NCBI GenBank assembly: GCA_036491115.1
Contig: DASXCQ010000100.1
Coordinates: 62,001 to 126,000, forward strand
Reading direction: 5' to 3'
From: DATEPR01 sp036491115
GTDB lineage: Bacteria; Actinomycetota; Actinomycetes; Mycobacteriales; Pseudonocardiaceae
DNA length: 64,000 nt
Numbering within the stretch: position 1 is the stretch's first letter; the number at the start of each line of letters is the position of its first letter. Of the stretch, positions 1 through 8,929 are shown in pieces. Under the pieces are notes generated by a model that had not been told where the DNA came from, made no database searches, and saw only the letters and a program-made list of their open reading frames with translations. A program made the translations under genes and the position numbers.

Positions 1-1
1 C

Positions 2-613
2 ATCTCGCTGGCGAACGAGCTCGGCGAGTTCTGCCGCGAGTCTGATGTGGACGTACGTGAGGTGGTAGCCGCAGCGGCGACCAAGCCGTACGGATTCCTG
101 CCGCACGAGCCAGGTCCGGGAGCCGGCGGGGACTGCGTCCCGGTATCCGCCGCCTTCTTCGCGGCGGCGGCCAGGCGGACGGGAGTGCCCTCGGCGATCG
201 TCGACGCGGCCGTGGCCCTGAACGACGCGATGCCGGGCATCGTGGTGCGCCGGATCGAGCGGCTGCTCGTCGCCCACCGGCTGGCGCCACTCGCCGGCCG
301 GCGGATCCTGGTCGCCGGCGTGACGTACAAGCCGGACGTGCCGAACGTGCGCCGCTCGGCCGCGGTGCGGGTGATCGAGCACCTGCATCGGATGGCGGAC
401 GTGGCCTACCACGACCCGTATGTGCCGGTCCTGCGCCTGCCGGACGACACCGTCCTGCATGACACGACAGCCGCCCGGCATTCCGCCGACCTCGTCCTGG
501 TGGTGACCCGGCACCGCGCGGTTCCCGCCCCGGTGACCGGTCGCGACGTCCCGGTCATCGACTGCACCGGCGGTGCGCCGGCCCTGATGGAGGTGTTCGG
601 CGATGCTCACTGA
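2..613 (+). CDS. UDP-glucose/GDP-mannose-type nucleotide-sugar dehydrogenase, C-terminal part (5' end outside window)
   Basis: NAD-dependent oxidation of a nucleotide-diphospho-sugar to its uronate (UDP-glucose, GDP-mannose or UDP-ManNAc dehydrogenase family). The open frame runs in from the window edge and reads ISLANELGEFCRE, which is the central helix of this family, so the GTG at 47 is internal and the gene is cut at its 5' end. The catalytic-cysteine motif GGDCVP lies near codon 43 of the visible part. The C-terminal NAD/substrate domain follows with GRRILVAGVTYKPDVPNVRRSA. About 203 codons are visible of a usual 420-450. It overlaps the next gene by 11 bp, so the two are probably co-transcribed. 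The sugar substrate cannot be told from this fragment. Confidence 0.85.
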   Translation: MSLANELGEFCRESDVDVREVVAAAATKPYGFLPHEPGPGAGGDCVPVSAAFFAAAARRTGVPSAIVDAAVALNDAMPGIVVRRIERLLVAHRLAPLAGRRILVAGVTYKPDVPNVRRSAAVRVIEHLHRMADVAYHDPYVPVLRLPDDTVLHDTTAARHSADLVLVVTRHRAVPAPVTGRDVPVIDCTGGAPALMEVFGDAH

Positions 614-1823
614 CCTGTGGCTGCGCGGGCCGATCGACGCCGACTGGTGCCTGACCAGGACCGGCTGCCGCTCCGTGCTCGTCATGATGCCGACGATGAC
701 CTCGGGCGCCCGGCTGTTGGACCTGGTGCCGCTGCTGGCCGGCGACCACCGCGTGCAGTTGGTGTTCACCGTCCCGGAGACCACCCACACCTGGCACGGA
801 CTGCACGAGTTCGTGCGGCGCGACGGCCGGTTCGTCGTGCCGTGGCACCAGGCCCTGCACCACCGGTTCGACCTGGTCCTGGCCGCCAGCCACGTCGAGC
901 TGGAACGGGTCAGGGGGCAGGTGCTGACCGTGCCGCACGGCGCGACCAACCTGATCTCCCGCAAGTACAGCCGTCGTTCCCCGGACGCTCGCCCGCACGT
1001 CGGCCTGGCGAGGGAGACGTTGGTGCGCAACGGTGTCGTGGTCCCGACGGTCATCGGGCTCACCCACGACGACGAGCTGGCCGTGCTGCGAACCTCCTGC
1101 CCGGAGGCGGTGCCGAGGGCCGTGGTCGCCGGCGACATCTGCTACGACCGGATGGCCGCGAGCGCGCCGTTGCGGGCACGCTACCGGCGGGCGCTCGGCG
1201 TGACCGAGTACCAGCGGCTGCTCATGGTGAGCTCGACGTGGACGCCGGAGTCGACATTCGGCCGGCACCCCGACCTGTGCCGGCGGCTGATCGACGAACT
1301 GCCGCCGTCACACCGGATCGCGCTCGTCCTGCATCCGAGGGTCTGGGCGGCGCACGGCAGGGGACAGATCTACTCCTGGCTGGCCAGCGAGATCCGCGAC
1401 GGCCTGCTGCTCATCCCGCCGGACGAGGGGTGGCGTGCCACGGCGATCGCCAGCGACATGGTCCTCGGCGATTTTGGGTCGACAACTCAGTATGCGGCGG
1501 CGATCGGCCGGCCGGTCGTGCTCGCGGCCCACCCGGACGGAGTGATCCGGCCCGGTAGCCTCGCCGACACGGTGGCCGGCCGGGCGCCGAGGCTGGATCC
1601 GGATCGACCGTTCCTGCCCCAACTCGACGCCACGGTGCCGCACGGTGCCCACGTCAGGGCGAGCCTGACGTCCCGGCCCGGCCAGGCGGCGGCGATCCTG
1701 CGGCGCGCGATGTATGGGGTGCTGGCGATCGACGAACCTACGACGCCGCCGGACATCCCGACACTGCCACCGCCGAGGCCGATCCGGTCCGGCACCGACC
1801 ACGGACTGCTCCGGCATGACTAG
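603..1823 (+). CDS. Putative GT-B-like transferase, weakly CDP-glycerol glycerophosphotransferase-like
   Basis: A 406-residue protein with no signal peptide or membrane segment that I can see. The C-terminal half has a pattern reminiscent of CDP-glycerol glycerophosphotransferases and other GT-B enzymes: SDMVLGDFGSTTQYAAAIGR followed by PVVLA, comparable to the SDxLITDYSS...DRP motif. An HPR-containing strand precedes it. The N-terminal half has alternating strand/helix character and an HGATNL segment. The ATG at 603 overlaps the end of the sugar dehydrogenase gene, and the next gene overlaps its stop, so this is the middle gene of a tight operon. A role in making or attaching a surface polymer is inferred from context; the family assignment is tentative. 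Confidence 0.5.
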   Translation: MLTDLWLRGPIDADWCLTRTGCRSVLVMMPTMTSGARLLDLVPLLAGDHRVQLVFTVPETTHTWHGLHEFVRRDGRFVVPWHQALHHRFDLVLAASHVELERVRGQVLTVPHGATNLISRKYSRRSPDARPHVGLARETLVRNGVVVPTVIGLTHDDELAVLRTSCPEAVPRAVVAGDICYDRMAASAPLRARYRRALGVTEYQRLLMVSSTWTPESTFGRHPDLCRRLIDELPPSHRIALVLHPRVWAAHGRGQIYSWLASEIRDGLLLIPPDEGWRATAIASDMVLGDFGSTTQYAAAIGRPVVLAAHPDGVIRPGSLADTVAGRAPRLDPDRPFLPQLDATVPHGAHVRASLTSRPGQAAAILRRAMYGVLAIDEPTTPPDIPTLPPPRPIRSGTDHGLLRHD

Positions 1824-2190
1824 TCCGGCGATCCGGGGCGTCGTGGTGATCGGCCGTGCCGTGGGCGTCGACGAGGTGGTGTGGCGCCCGGACAGTGGCG
1901 GGCCGGACATGTTTCTGGTCGTACACGGAGAGCACGCCGAGCGGCGGTGGTGGCCGCTGGCCGACGTGCTCACCGCGCCGGACCAGCCGTCGTGGTCGGC
2001 CGCCGCTGTGGCGGCACGGGTGGGCCTGCTGTGCACCGGCTGCGGATTGATCGCGGTCGGCTTCGCGCCCGGCCGGTGCCTGGTGCTGTCCAGGGACGGG
2101 CGGCACGCGGTGGTCGAGACCGGGCCGTTCGGCGGGGTGTTCGGTGTGGCGGTGCTCAGCTATCTGGCGCTGGTGGCCGAGGCTCGGTGA
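1816..2190 (+). CDS. Hypothetical 124-residue protein
   Basis: Small soluble protein starting MTSPAIRGVVVIGRAV. I recognise no family. It has Val/Gly-rich strands, a paired WW (RRWWPL) and one CTGC motif that could be a partial metal site. The ATG at 1816 overlaps the end of the upstream gene by 8 bp, which supports translational coupling and this start over longer in-frame options. Its 3' end overlaps the 3' end of the convergent NB-ARC gene by 35 bp, so the two stop codons lie inside each other's coding sequence. Confidence 0.55.
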   Translation: MTSPAIRGVVVIGRAVGVDEVVWRPDSGGPDMFLVVHGEHAERRWWPLADVLTAPDQPSWSAAAVAARVGLLCTGCGLIAVGFAPGRCLVLSRDGRHAVVETGPFGGVFGVAVLSYLALVAEAR

Positions 2191-4285
2191 TGGCGGCGAG
2201 TCGGGCGGCGACCGCCTCGGCCTTCGGGTCGCCGTGGTCGGTGTAGTAGTGCAGAGCCTCGGTGAGATGGTTTCGCGCCTCGGCGAGCCGACCGGTGCGG
2301 ATGGCCAGCTCACCCAGGGCGGTCAGCGCGTCGGCCCGGTACCGCGACGACCCGGCGTCCTCGGCGAGCAGCACGGCCGTGGTCAGCGCGGCGCTCGCGT
2401 CGTCGGCACGGTCGACGCCCGCGTACACCGTGCCGAGGCTGGCCAGTGCCTTGGCGTGCTGTGCGGTGTCGCCCAACTCGCGCATCACCGTCACGGTGGC
2501 GGACAACTCGGCGATCGCCTCGGTGGACCGCCCGAGCAGGGCCAACACCTCGCCCGTCCGCCGCCGGCACAGCGCGGCCGCCCTGGGCGTGCCGATGACC
2601 TCCCGCAGTGCCCGCGCCCGGCTCAGGTAGTCCAATGCACCTTCCAGATCGCCCTGGTCCTGGGCCAGGCCGGCCAGTTCGGACAGCGTGGTGGCGACCA
2701 GGAACTGGTCGTCGGCCTGCTCGGCGAGCGCCAGCGCGGTCCGCAGTTCCCGCTCGGCGGCCGCGTGGTGGTGCTGGCTGGTCATCGCGTATCCGACCTG
2801 CACCCGCAGCCTCGCTTCGGCCACCGCGTTGCCGACGCGGTGCGCGGCCGGGATACCGATGCCGTGCACCGCGAACCAGTCGTCGTAGTGGGGTGCGTAC
2901 AGGAAGAACCCCCACAGCGCCTCGCAGAACTCCCATGCGAGCTCGTCCCAGCCGTACTCGGCGGCCACCCGGACCGCCCGCACCACGGTGGCCCGCTCCA
3001 GTTCCAGCCACGCCAGCGCATCCTGGTGCGACGCGAAGATCACCGGTCGGGGCCGGTCGCGGTCGAACCGGGGACCGACCCGACGGCGGGTCGGCCGCAG
3101 CACGAGATCGGCCGACACCGCGACGTCGAGGTACCACTCGACCATGGCGCGCACCGCCCGTTCCCGGTCGACCGCATGATCTTCTCGCTCCGCCTGCTGG
3201 CGTGCGTACACCAACAGCAGGTCGTGGAAACGGAACCGGCGGTCGTCGACCTCGGCCAGCAGATTGCGTTCGGCCAGCGCGTCCAGCGCGTCCTCGACGT
3301 CGGCCGTCCGGCCGAGTGCCGCTGCCAGCACGTCGACGCCGAAGGTGCCGCCCGGATGCAGCGCGCCGTACCGGTAGACCTGGCGTTCCCAGGGCGGCAG
3401 TTCCTGATACGACAGGTCGAACACCGTCTCCACCGGCGACTCCGCTCCGCGCGAAAGGCCGGCCAGCCGGTTGCCCTCGCGGAGCTGGCCGACCTCCCGG
3501 GTCAGCGGCCGGTTCGGGTGCGTGGCCAGCCGGGCGCCGATCACGGCCAGCGCGATGGGCATGCCGCCGCACAGCCGCGCCAACTCCTCCGCCGGGCCGG
3601 GTTCCCGGATCGGTCGGTCGTCGTCGAGCAACCGCTGGAGCAGCGCGACCGAATCGCCGACGTTCAGCGGCTCGGCGTCCAGGAACCGGGCACCGTCCAC
3701 CCGCAGGCCGCCGAGCCGCCACCGGCTGGTGATGACCACCACACCGCGCAGGGCGGATGGCAGCAGCGGACGTACCTGGGCTGCCGACAGGGCGTCGTCC
3801 AACAACACCGCGATCGTGCGGTCCGCGGTCCACGACCGGTAGAGCGCCGCCCGCTCCGGGAGTCCGGCCGGCACTCGCTCGGCGGGCAACCCGAGTGCGA
3901 TCAGAAACCATTCCAGGACGTCTTCCGGCGATGCCGGCTCACCACCGGAAAAGGCGCCAAGATTCGCAAAGAGCTGGCCATCGGGAAATCGTTGCCGAAC
4001 GTCGTGCAACCATCGCACCGCGAGTGATGTCTTCCCGACGCCACCCGATCCGTTGATCACTACGACAAGTGGGCGCCGTTCGCCATCCGTGAGCCACTTG
4101 TCCAGCTCGGCAAGCTCGCGGTCCCTGCTGGTGAAGATGCCGGTCGGTGGCGGCAACTGAGCCGGAACCGGATACCCGGAATGACTGTGGAAATGCACCT
4201 GGCCGATCGATGCCGCCTGTACGATGTTGCCCCCTGCGGTCCCCGAGATGACATTGCTTGATCTTTCCCCGTCACTCACCCGCAT
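2156..4285 (-). CDS. NB-ARC ATPase with C-terminal TPR repeats (AfsR/STAND-like, no DNA-binding domain)
   Basis: A 709-residue STAND-type ATPase. The N-terminal tail reads NVISGTAGGNIVQAASIGQV then HFHSHSG, a polar, His-rich lead found in actinobacterial NB-ARC/TPR proteins. The P-loop INGSGGVGKTSLA is near residues 77-89, a Walker B-like AVLLDDA follows, and a GLPL-like CGGMPIALAVIGARL marks the end of the NB-ARC module. The C-terminal half (about 470-700) is helical TPR-like sequence (ELRTALALAEQADD, ALDYLSRARALRE, EARNHLTEALHYY). Unlike AfsR it lacks an N-terminal SARP domain, so it is more likely a sensor or scaffold than a transcription factor. The ATG at 4285 is preferred because GAGG precedes it; an ATG six codons upstream (4303) is possible. 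Confidence 0.75.
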   Translation of the reverse strand: MRVSDGERSSNVISGTAGGNIVQAASIGQVHFHSHSGYPVPAQLPPPTGIFTSRDRELAELDKWLTDGERRPLVVVINGSGGVGKTSLAVRWLHDVRQRFPDGQLFANLGAFSGGEPASPEDVLEWFLIALGLPAERVPAGLPERAALYRSWTADRTIAVLLDDALSAAQVRPLLPSALRGVVVITSRWRLGGLRVDGARFLDAEPLNVGDSVALLQRLLDDDRPIREPGPAEELARLCGGMPIALAVIGARLATHPNRPLTREVGQLREGNRLAGLSRGAESPVETVFDLSYQELPPWERQVYRYGALHPGGTFGVDVLAAALGRTADVEDALDALAERNLLAEVDDRRFRFHDLLLVYARQQAEREDHAVDRERAVRAMVEWYLDVAVSADLVLRPTRRRVGPRFDRDRPRPVIFASHQDALAWLELERATVVRAVRVAAEYGWDELAWEFCEALWGFFLYAPHYDDWFAVHGIGIPAAHRVGNAVAEARLRVQVGYAMTSQHHHAAAERELRTALALAEQADDQFLVATTLSELAGLAQDQGDLEGALDYLSRARALREVIGTPRAAALCRRRTGEVLALLGRSTEAIAELSATVTVMRELGDTAQHAKALASLGTVYAGVDRADDASAALTTAVLLAEDAGSSRYRADALTALGELAIRTGRLAEARNHLTEALHYYTDHGDPKAEAVAARLAAITEPRPPAPDS

Positions 4286-4434
4286 CACCGCCCGCCTCGA
4301 CATTAAGAGGGTCGCGGTCCATTGTCTCGACGAGAGCGGTGAATTCGGCCAGCCGGTCGGCCGCAGGGCGGACATTTGCCCGATCGGGCAGCCTGACGGA
4401 CGGCGTGAGCTACTGCGTGTGCTATCTACGGGGG

Positions 4435-4905
4435 ATGAGCGCCTACCCCGTGTCCACCCTGCTGCATCGTGAATGGGCCGATGATCTGACGCCGGCGCGG
4501 CTGTACTCGCTGTTGCGGCTGCGGGTCGGCGTGTTCGTGGTCGAGCAGGAGTGTCCTTATCCGGAGCTGGACGGGCGTGATCTCGAGCACAGCACCCGGC
4601 ATTTCTGGATCTCGTCGGACACGGACCCCGAACTGCCGGCGGCGTATCTGCGGCTGTTGACCGAGCTGGACGGCAGCTACCGGATCGGGCGGGTCTGCAC
4701 CGCGAAGCACGCGCGGGGGCGAGGGCTGTCGCGGCGGCTGATGGAGGCGGCGCTGGCCGACATCGGTGACACCGAGTCCGTGCTGGACGCGCAGGTCCAG
4801 GTGGCGGGGCTGTACGTGGGCTTCGGCTACCGGCCGGTGGGCGACGAGTTCCTGGAGGACGGCATCCCACACATCACGATGCGGCGCCCGGCGCCGTCCG
4901 CGTGA
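4435..4905 (+). CDS. GNAT family N-acetyltransferase, ElaA-like
   Basis: A 156-residue GNAT acetyltransferase that would transfer acetyl from acetyl-CoA to an unidentified amine. Features typical of the ElaA branch are LYSLLRLRVGVFVVEQECPY near the N terminus, RIGRVCTAKHARGRGLSRRL as the acetyl-CoA pyrophosphate loop (RGRGLS), and LDAQVQVAGLYVGFGYRPVG near the end. The ATG at 4435 gives a full-length ElaA-like N terminus; the in-frame sequence before it is low-complexity and unlike the family. It is divergent from the NB-ARC gene, with about 150 bp between starts, and overlaps bioF tail-to-tail by 32 bp. Confidence 0.8.
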   Translation: MSAYPVSTLLHREWADDLTPARLYSLLRLRVGVFVVEQECPYPELDGRDLEHSTRHFWISSDTDPELPAAYLRLLTELDGSYRIGRVCTAKHARGRGLSRRLMEAALADIGDTESVLDAQVQVAGLYVGFGYRPVGDEFLEDGIPHITMRRPAPSA

Positions 4906-6073
4906 TCACCTCGACCGCTCGGTCCAGATCCGTCGGCGACAGGTCGGCGCGGGCGGTCAGCCGGAGGCGGGACACCTTGTCCGGCACCGACGGCGGCCGG
5001 AAGCAGCCGACGACGACACCCCCCTCGCGGCACCGCTGTGACCACGCCAGCGCCTCGTCCGCCGACGGCGCCCGCACGGACACCACGGCCGCGCTCGGTG
5101 TGCTGGACCGCAGGCCGGCCGCCCGCAACCGGTCGGCCAGCTCCGTGGCGTTGACCAGCACCCGTTCGCTGCGCGTCGGTTCGTCGCGCAGCACCCGCAG
5201 CGCGGTCAGCGCCGCCGCCACGCTCGCCGGGGCCAGGCCGGTGTCGAAGATGAAGCTGCGGGCCGAGTCGACCAGGTGATGGATCACCCGGCGTGGCCCG
5301 ACGACCGCGCCACCTTGTGCGCCCAGCGACTTGGACAGCGTGATCGTTGTCACCACGTCCGGCGCTCCCTGCAACCCGGCTGCCGCCACACCACCCCGGC
5401 CGCCCCCGCCGAGCACGCCCAGGCCGTGCGCGTCGTCCACCACCAGCGCCGCGCCGTGCTCCCGGCAGGCGGCGGCCAGTTCGGGCAGGGGCGCCAGATC
5501 ACCGTCGACCGAGAACACCGAGTCGGTGACCACGATCGCCCTGGGCCGGGTCCGGCCGGCCAGCGCCCGTGCCACGCCTACCGGGTCGGCGTGGCCGACG
5601 ACCGCCAGTTCGGCCTTGGCCAGCCGGCAGCCGTCGATGAGCGACGCGTGGATGTGCTGGTCGGCGACGATCGCGGACTGCTGCCCGGACAGTGACGTCA
5701 TCGCGGCCAGGTTCGCCGCGTAACCGGAGCCGAACACCAGCGCGGCCTGGGCGCCGAGGAACGACGCGAGCTCCAGTTCCAGTTCGGTGTGTAGCTCGGT
5801 CGACCCGGTGACCAGGCGGGAACCGGTCGACCCGGCTCCCCAGCGCAGCGCGGCGGCCGCCGCGGCACCGGTGACCCGCTTGTCCCTGGTCAGGCCCAGA
5901 TAGTCGTTGCCGGCCAGGTCGAGCACGTCGGCGTTCGCGGGTCGCGGGCTGATCTGGCGCTGCAGGCCCGCGGCCCGGCGTTCCTGGGCGTGGGCGTCGA
6001 CCCAGTCGAACACGTGCTCCGGTGCCACCCTCGTGGCCTGACCAACGCTGACCGAGGTGCTCACGCCGGGCAT
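4874..6073 (-). CDS. bioF: 8-amino-7-oxononanoate synthase (biotin biosynthesis)
   Basis: PLP-dependent alpha-oxoamine synthase that condenses L-alanine with pimeloyl-ACP (or -CoA) in biotin synthesis. It has 399 residues, normal for the family. Visible motifs are LAGNDYLGLT near the N terminus, GSGYAANLAAM, VVDDAHGLGVLG with the PLP-binding Asp and His, and TITLSKSLGAQGG carrying the Schiff-base lysine. Other alpha-oxoamine synthases such as Kbl and HemA look similar, but the spacing of DDAHGLGVLG fits BioF best. The ATG at 6073 (MPGVSTSV) is used; a GTG at 6064 is also possible. It is divergent from the cobalamin locus; no other biotin gene is adjacent. Confidence 0.85.
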   Translation of the reverse strand: MPGVSTSVSVGQATRVAPEHVFDWVDAHAQERRAAGLQRQISPRPANADVLDLAGNDYLGLTRDKRVTGAAAAAALRWGAGSTGSRLVTGSTELHTELELELASFLGAQAALVFGSGYAANLAAMTSLSGQQSAIVADQHIHASLIDGCRLAKAELAVVGHADPVGVARALAGRTRPRAIVVTDSVFSVDGDLAPLPELAAACREHGAALVVDDAHGLGVLGGGGRGGVAAAGLQGAPDVVTTITLSKSLGAQGGAVVGPRRVIHHLVDSARSFIFDTGLAPASVAAALTALRVLRDEPTRSERVLVNATELADRLRAAGLRSSTPSAAVVSVRAPSADEALAWSQRCREGGVVVGCFRPPSVPDKVSRLRLTARADLSPTDLDRAVEVITRTAPGAAS

Positions 6074-6139
6074 CCTAGGACCGAGGCCGGCAGTATCCCG
6101 GCCGCACGCTTGGTCCGCGTGGCGTCGGGATGCGACGAT

Positions 6140-6300
6140 GCGGGCGACCCAGAGCGAGGGTGCGCGAGGAAGCCGGTGCGAATCCGGCGCGGTCCCGCCA
6201 CTGTCACCGGGGAGTGGGCCGCCACGCGGTGCCACCGGGACCCGTCCCGGGAAGGCAGGCGGACCACCGGGATCCGGGAGCCAGGACACTCCACCCGCGC
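6140..6300 (+). promoter_or_regulatory. Cobalamin riboswitch (B12 box) upstream of the cobalamin gene cluster
   Basis: The 297-bp gap between bioF and the chelatase gene holds the hallmarks of a cobalamin riboswitch on the + strand. In order they are GAGGAAGCCGGTGCGAATCC (6166-6185), then CGGTCCCGCCACTGT (6190-6204), a purine GGGAAGGC segment at 6249-6256, and the B12-box-like GAGCCAGGACAC (6278-6289). Order and spacing agree with the class. The start codon of the next gene lies about 80 nt downstream, so control could be transcriptional or translational. High adenosylcobalamin would be expected to reduce expression. The bases between the riboswitch and bioF must hold both divergent promoters. 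Confidence 0.9.
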
Positions 6301-6370
6301 TCGGGTGCGGCCCGCCGCACCCGCCACCTGACCCGGGCGTGGACACCCGAGAAAGGACCGTGGTTCCGCC

Positions 6371-8296
6371 GTGAGCACCGGTTTCCCGTTCTCCGCCGTC
6401 GTCGGTCACGAGGACCTGCGCCTCGCCCTGCTGCTCAACGCCGTGCATCCCGCCATCGGCGGCGTGCTGGTGCGCGGTGAGAAGGGCACCGCCAAGTCCA
6501 CCGTCGTCCGCGCCCTGGCCGGCCTGCTGCCCGGTGTGGCCGTCGTCGACGGCTGCCGGTTCGCCTGCGACCCGGCGGTACCCGACCCGAACTGCCCGGA
6601 CGCGCCGCACGACGGTGCTGCCCACACCCGCCCGGCCCGGCTGGTGGAACTGCCGGTCGGCGCCACCGAGGACCGGGTGATCGGCTCGCTGGACCTGGAA
6701 CGCGCCCTCACCGAAGGCATCCGGGCCTACCAACCAGGTCTGCTCGCCGGCGCCCACCGCGGTGTCCTCTACGTGGACGAGGTCAACCTGCTGCACGACC
6801 ACCTCGTCGACCTGCTGCTGGACGCCGCCGCGATGGGCAGGGCACACGTCGAGCGGGACACCGTGTCGGTGTCGCACGCCGCCACGTTCCTGCTGGTCGG
6901 CACGATGAACCCGGAGGAGGGCGAGCTGCGGCCGCAGCTGCTGGACCGGTTCGGCCTCACCGTGCGGGTGGCAGCGGACCGGGATGTGTCGGCGCGGGCC
7001 GAGGTGATCCGCAGGCGCCTGGCCTACGAGGCCGACCCCGACGGGTTCGCCGCCGGCTGGTCGGACGCCGACCGGGAACTGGCCGCTCGGATCGTCCGCG
7101 CCCGTGCCGCCCTGCCCTCGGTGGTCCTGCCGGACGCCGAGGTGCGCCGGATCGCCGCCGTGTGCGCGGCGATGGAGGTGGACGGCATGCGGGCCGACCT
7201 CGTCGTGGCCCGCACCGCCGTCGCGCACGCCGCGTGGCGGCGGGCAGCGGCGGTCACCGAGGAGGACGTGGCCATCGCCGTCCGGCTGGCGCTGCCGCAC
7301 CGCCGCCGCAGGGACCCCTTCGACGAGCCGGAACTGTCCGAGGAACAACTGTCCGACGCACTGCGGTCCGCCGCGAACGAGGTGGACGGCGAGCCACCCG
7401 AGCCACCGGACGATCCTGGTGGCGGCAGCAGCACCGAGGAGACCGCGGACGGGTCGACCGACGGCCGCTCCGTGGCGCCGGAACGGCCGCCTGCCACGCC
7501 GTCACCGTCGTTCCGGGCCCGGCTGCTCCAGGTGCCCGGCGTCGGCGAGGGCGCGCCCGGCCGCCGGTCACGGGCGCGGGCCGGGTTCGGCCGGGTGGTC
7601 CGCGCCGCGGACCCTGGCGCACCCGACGGCGCCGGCCTGCACCTGATCGGCACGATCACCGCCGCCGCCGCGCACCAACGGCCCGGTTCCGGGCCACGCG
7701 TGGTGGCCGGCGACGTGCGACGGGCGGTGCGCGAGGGCCGGGAGGGCAACCTGGTCGTGTTCGCGGTCGACGCGTCCGGGTCGATGGCCGCGCGGGCGCG
7801 GATGTCCGCGGTGACCGGCGCCGTGCTGTCGCTGCTGTCCGACGCCTACCAGCGGCGGGACAAGGTCGGCGTGGTCACGTTCCGCGGTTCGGGTGCCGAG
7901 GTGGCCCTGCCGCCCACGTCGTCGGTGGACGCGGCCGCCCGCAGGCTGCGCAGGCTGTCCACCGGCGGCCGGACGCCACTGGCTGACGGCCTCCTGCTCA
8001 CCCGCAGGGTGCTGGCCGCCGAGCGGCTGCGCGATCCCCGGCGGCGGGCGCTGCTGATCGTGCTCACCGACGGGCGTGCCACCGCCACGTCGGCCGGCGG
8101 CGAACCGGTCGCCGACGCAGTACGCGCCGCCGGTCTCCTGGCCGCCGACGGCGTCACGTCGATCACTGTCGACTGCGAGCACGGGCCGGTGCGGCTCGGC
8201 CTGGCCGCGCGCCTGGCCGACGCGCTCGGCGGACCGTGCCTGACACTGGCCCAACTGTCCGCCGACCAGGTCGCCGGAGTCGTCCGCGCAGCCTGA
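6371..8296 (+). CDS. ChlI/ChlD-type chelatase subunit (AAA+ plus VWA), putative cobaltochelatase partner
   Basis: A 641-residue fusion of an AAA+ ATPase and a von Willebrand A domain. Walker A is GEKGTAKST (about residues 37-45), Walker B is VLYVDEVNLL, and a sensor-like GTMNPEEGELRPQLLDRFGL follows. A Pro/Gly/acidic linker spans about 340-390, and the VWA MIDAS motif is VDASGSM near residue 467. Proteins of this layout resemble Mg-chelatase I and D. In actinobacteria they are usually annotated as the motor subunit working with CobN to insert cobalt into hydrogenobyrinate diamide. No cobN is in the window. It follows the riboswitch directly and leads the cluster. The GTG at 6371 gives a standard N terminus (MSTGFPFSAVVGHE). 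Confidence 0.85.
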   Translation: MSTGFPFSAVVGHEDLRLALLLNAVHPAIGGVLVRGEKGTAKSTVVRALAGLLPGVAVVDGCRFACDPAVPDPNCPDAPHDGAAHTRPARLVELPVGATEDRVIGSLDLERALTEGIRAYQPGLLAGAHRGVLYVDEVNLLHDHLVDLLLDAAAMGRAHVERDTVSVSHAATFLLVGTMNPEEGELRPQLLDRFGLTVRVAADRDVSARAEVIRRRLAYEADPDGFAAGWSDADRELAARIVRARAALPSVVLPDAEVRRIAAVCAAMEVDGMRADLVVARTAVAHAAWRRAAAVTEEDVAIAVRLALPHRRRRDPFDEPELSEEQLSDALRSAANEVDGEPPEPPDDPGGGSSTEETADGSTDGRSVAPERPPATPSPSFRARLLQVPGVGEGAPGRRSRARAGFGRVVRAADPGAPDGAGLHLIGTITAAAAHQRPGSGPRVVAGDVRRAVREGREGNLVVFAVDASGSMAARARMSAVTGAVLSLLSDAYQRRDKVGVVTFRGSGAEVALPPTSSVDAAARRLRRLSTGGRTPLADGLLLTRRVLAAERLRDPRRRALLIVLTDGRATATSAGGEPVADAVRAAGLLAADGVTSITVDCEHGPVRLGLAARLADALGGPCLTLAQLSADQVAGVVRAA

Positions 8297-8314
8297 GCTT
8301 GTAGGGAGGTCGTT

Positions 8315-8929
8315 GTGCCACAAGGAAAACCGGACGTGGTGCCGGCCGACGGGCTGACCACCCGCCAGCGCAGGAACCGGCCGCTGGTGATCGTGCACAC
8401 CGGCACGATGAAGGGGAAGTCGACGGCCGCGTTCGGGCTGGCGCTGCGCGGCTGGCACCAGGGCTGGTCGATCGGCGTGTTCCAGTTCGTCAAGTCGGCC
8501 AAGTGGAAGGTCGGCGAGGAGTCGGCGTTCCGCGCGCTCGGCCGGGTGCACGAGACAACCGGCGAGGGCGGACCGGTGGAGTGGCACAAGATGGGCGAGG
8601 GCTGGTCCTGGACCCGCAAGCACGGTACCGAGGAGGACCACGCGGCCGCCGCGCTGGAGGGCTGGCGGGAGATCGAGCGGCGCCTGGCGACGGAACGGCA
8701 CGGGCTCTACGTGCTGGACGAGTTCACCTATCCGCTGCACTGGGGTTGGGTCGACGTCGACGAGGTGGTGGCGGCACTGGCCGCGCGGCCGGGCCACCAG
8801 CACGTGGTGATCACCGGCCGCGACGCGCCCGCCGCCCTGATCGACGCGGCCGACCTGGTCATGGAGACCACCAAGATCAAGCATCCGATGGACGAGGGCC
8901 AGAAGGGCCAGCGGGGGATCGAGTGGTGA
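8315..8929 (+). CDS. cobO: Cob(I)yrinic acid a,c-diamide adenosyltransferase
   Basis: Transfers the 5'-deoxyadenosyl group of ATP to the cobalt of corrinoids (CobO/BtuR/CobA family). It has 204 residues, the usual size. The nucleotide-binding loop is HTGTMKGKSTAAFG near residues 28-41. FVKSAKWKVGEE and VLDEFTYPLHWGWVD are typical of the family, as is HVVITGRDAPAALIDAADLV near the end. The GTG start has a good Shine-Dalgarno (GGGAGG, 8303-8308). The stop codon overlaps the start of cobB (GTGA), giving translational coupling. Confidence 0.93.
   Translation: MPQGKPDVVPADGLTTRQRRNRPLVIVHTGTMKGKSTAAFGLALRGWHQGWSIGVFQFVKSAKWKVGEESAFRALGRVHETTGEGGPVEWHKMGEGWSWTRKHGTEEDHAAAALEGWREIERRLATERHGLYVLDEFTYPLHWGWVDVDEVVAALAARPGHQHVVITGRDAPAALIDAADLVMETTKIKHPMDEGQKGQRGIEW

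Noticed and set aside
4874..7348. Extended bioF reading frame to 7348
   Set aside because: The extension covers the riboswitch and the chelatase gene on the other strand and shares nothing with BioF proteins; the family start is at 6073 or 6064.
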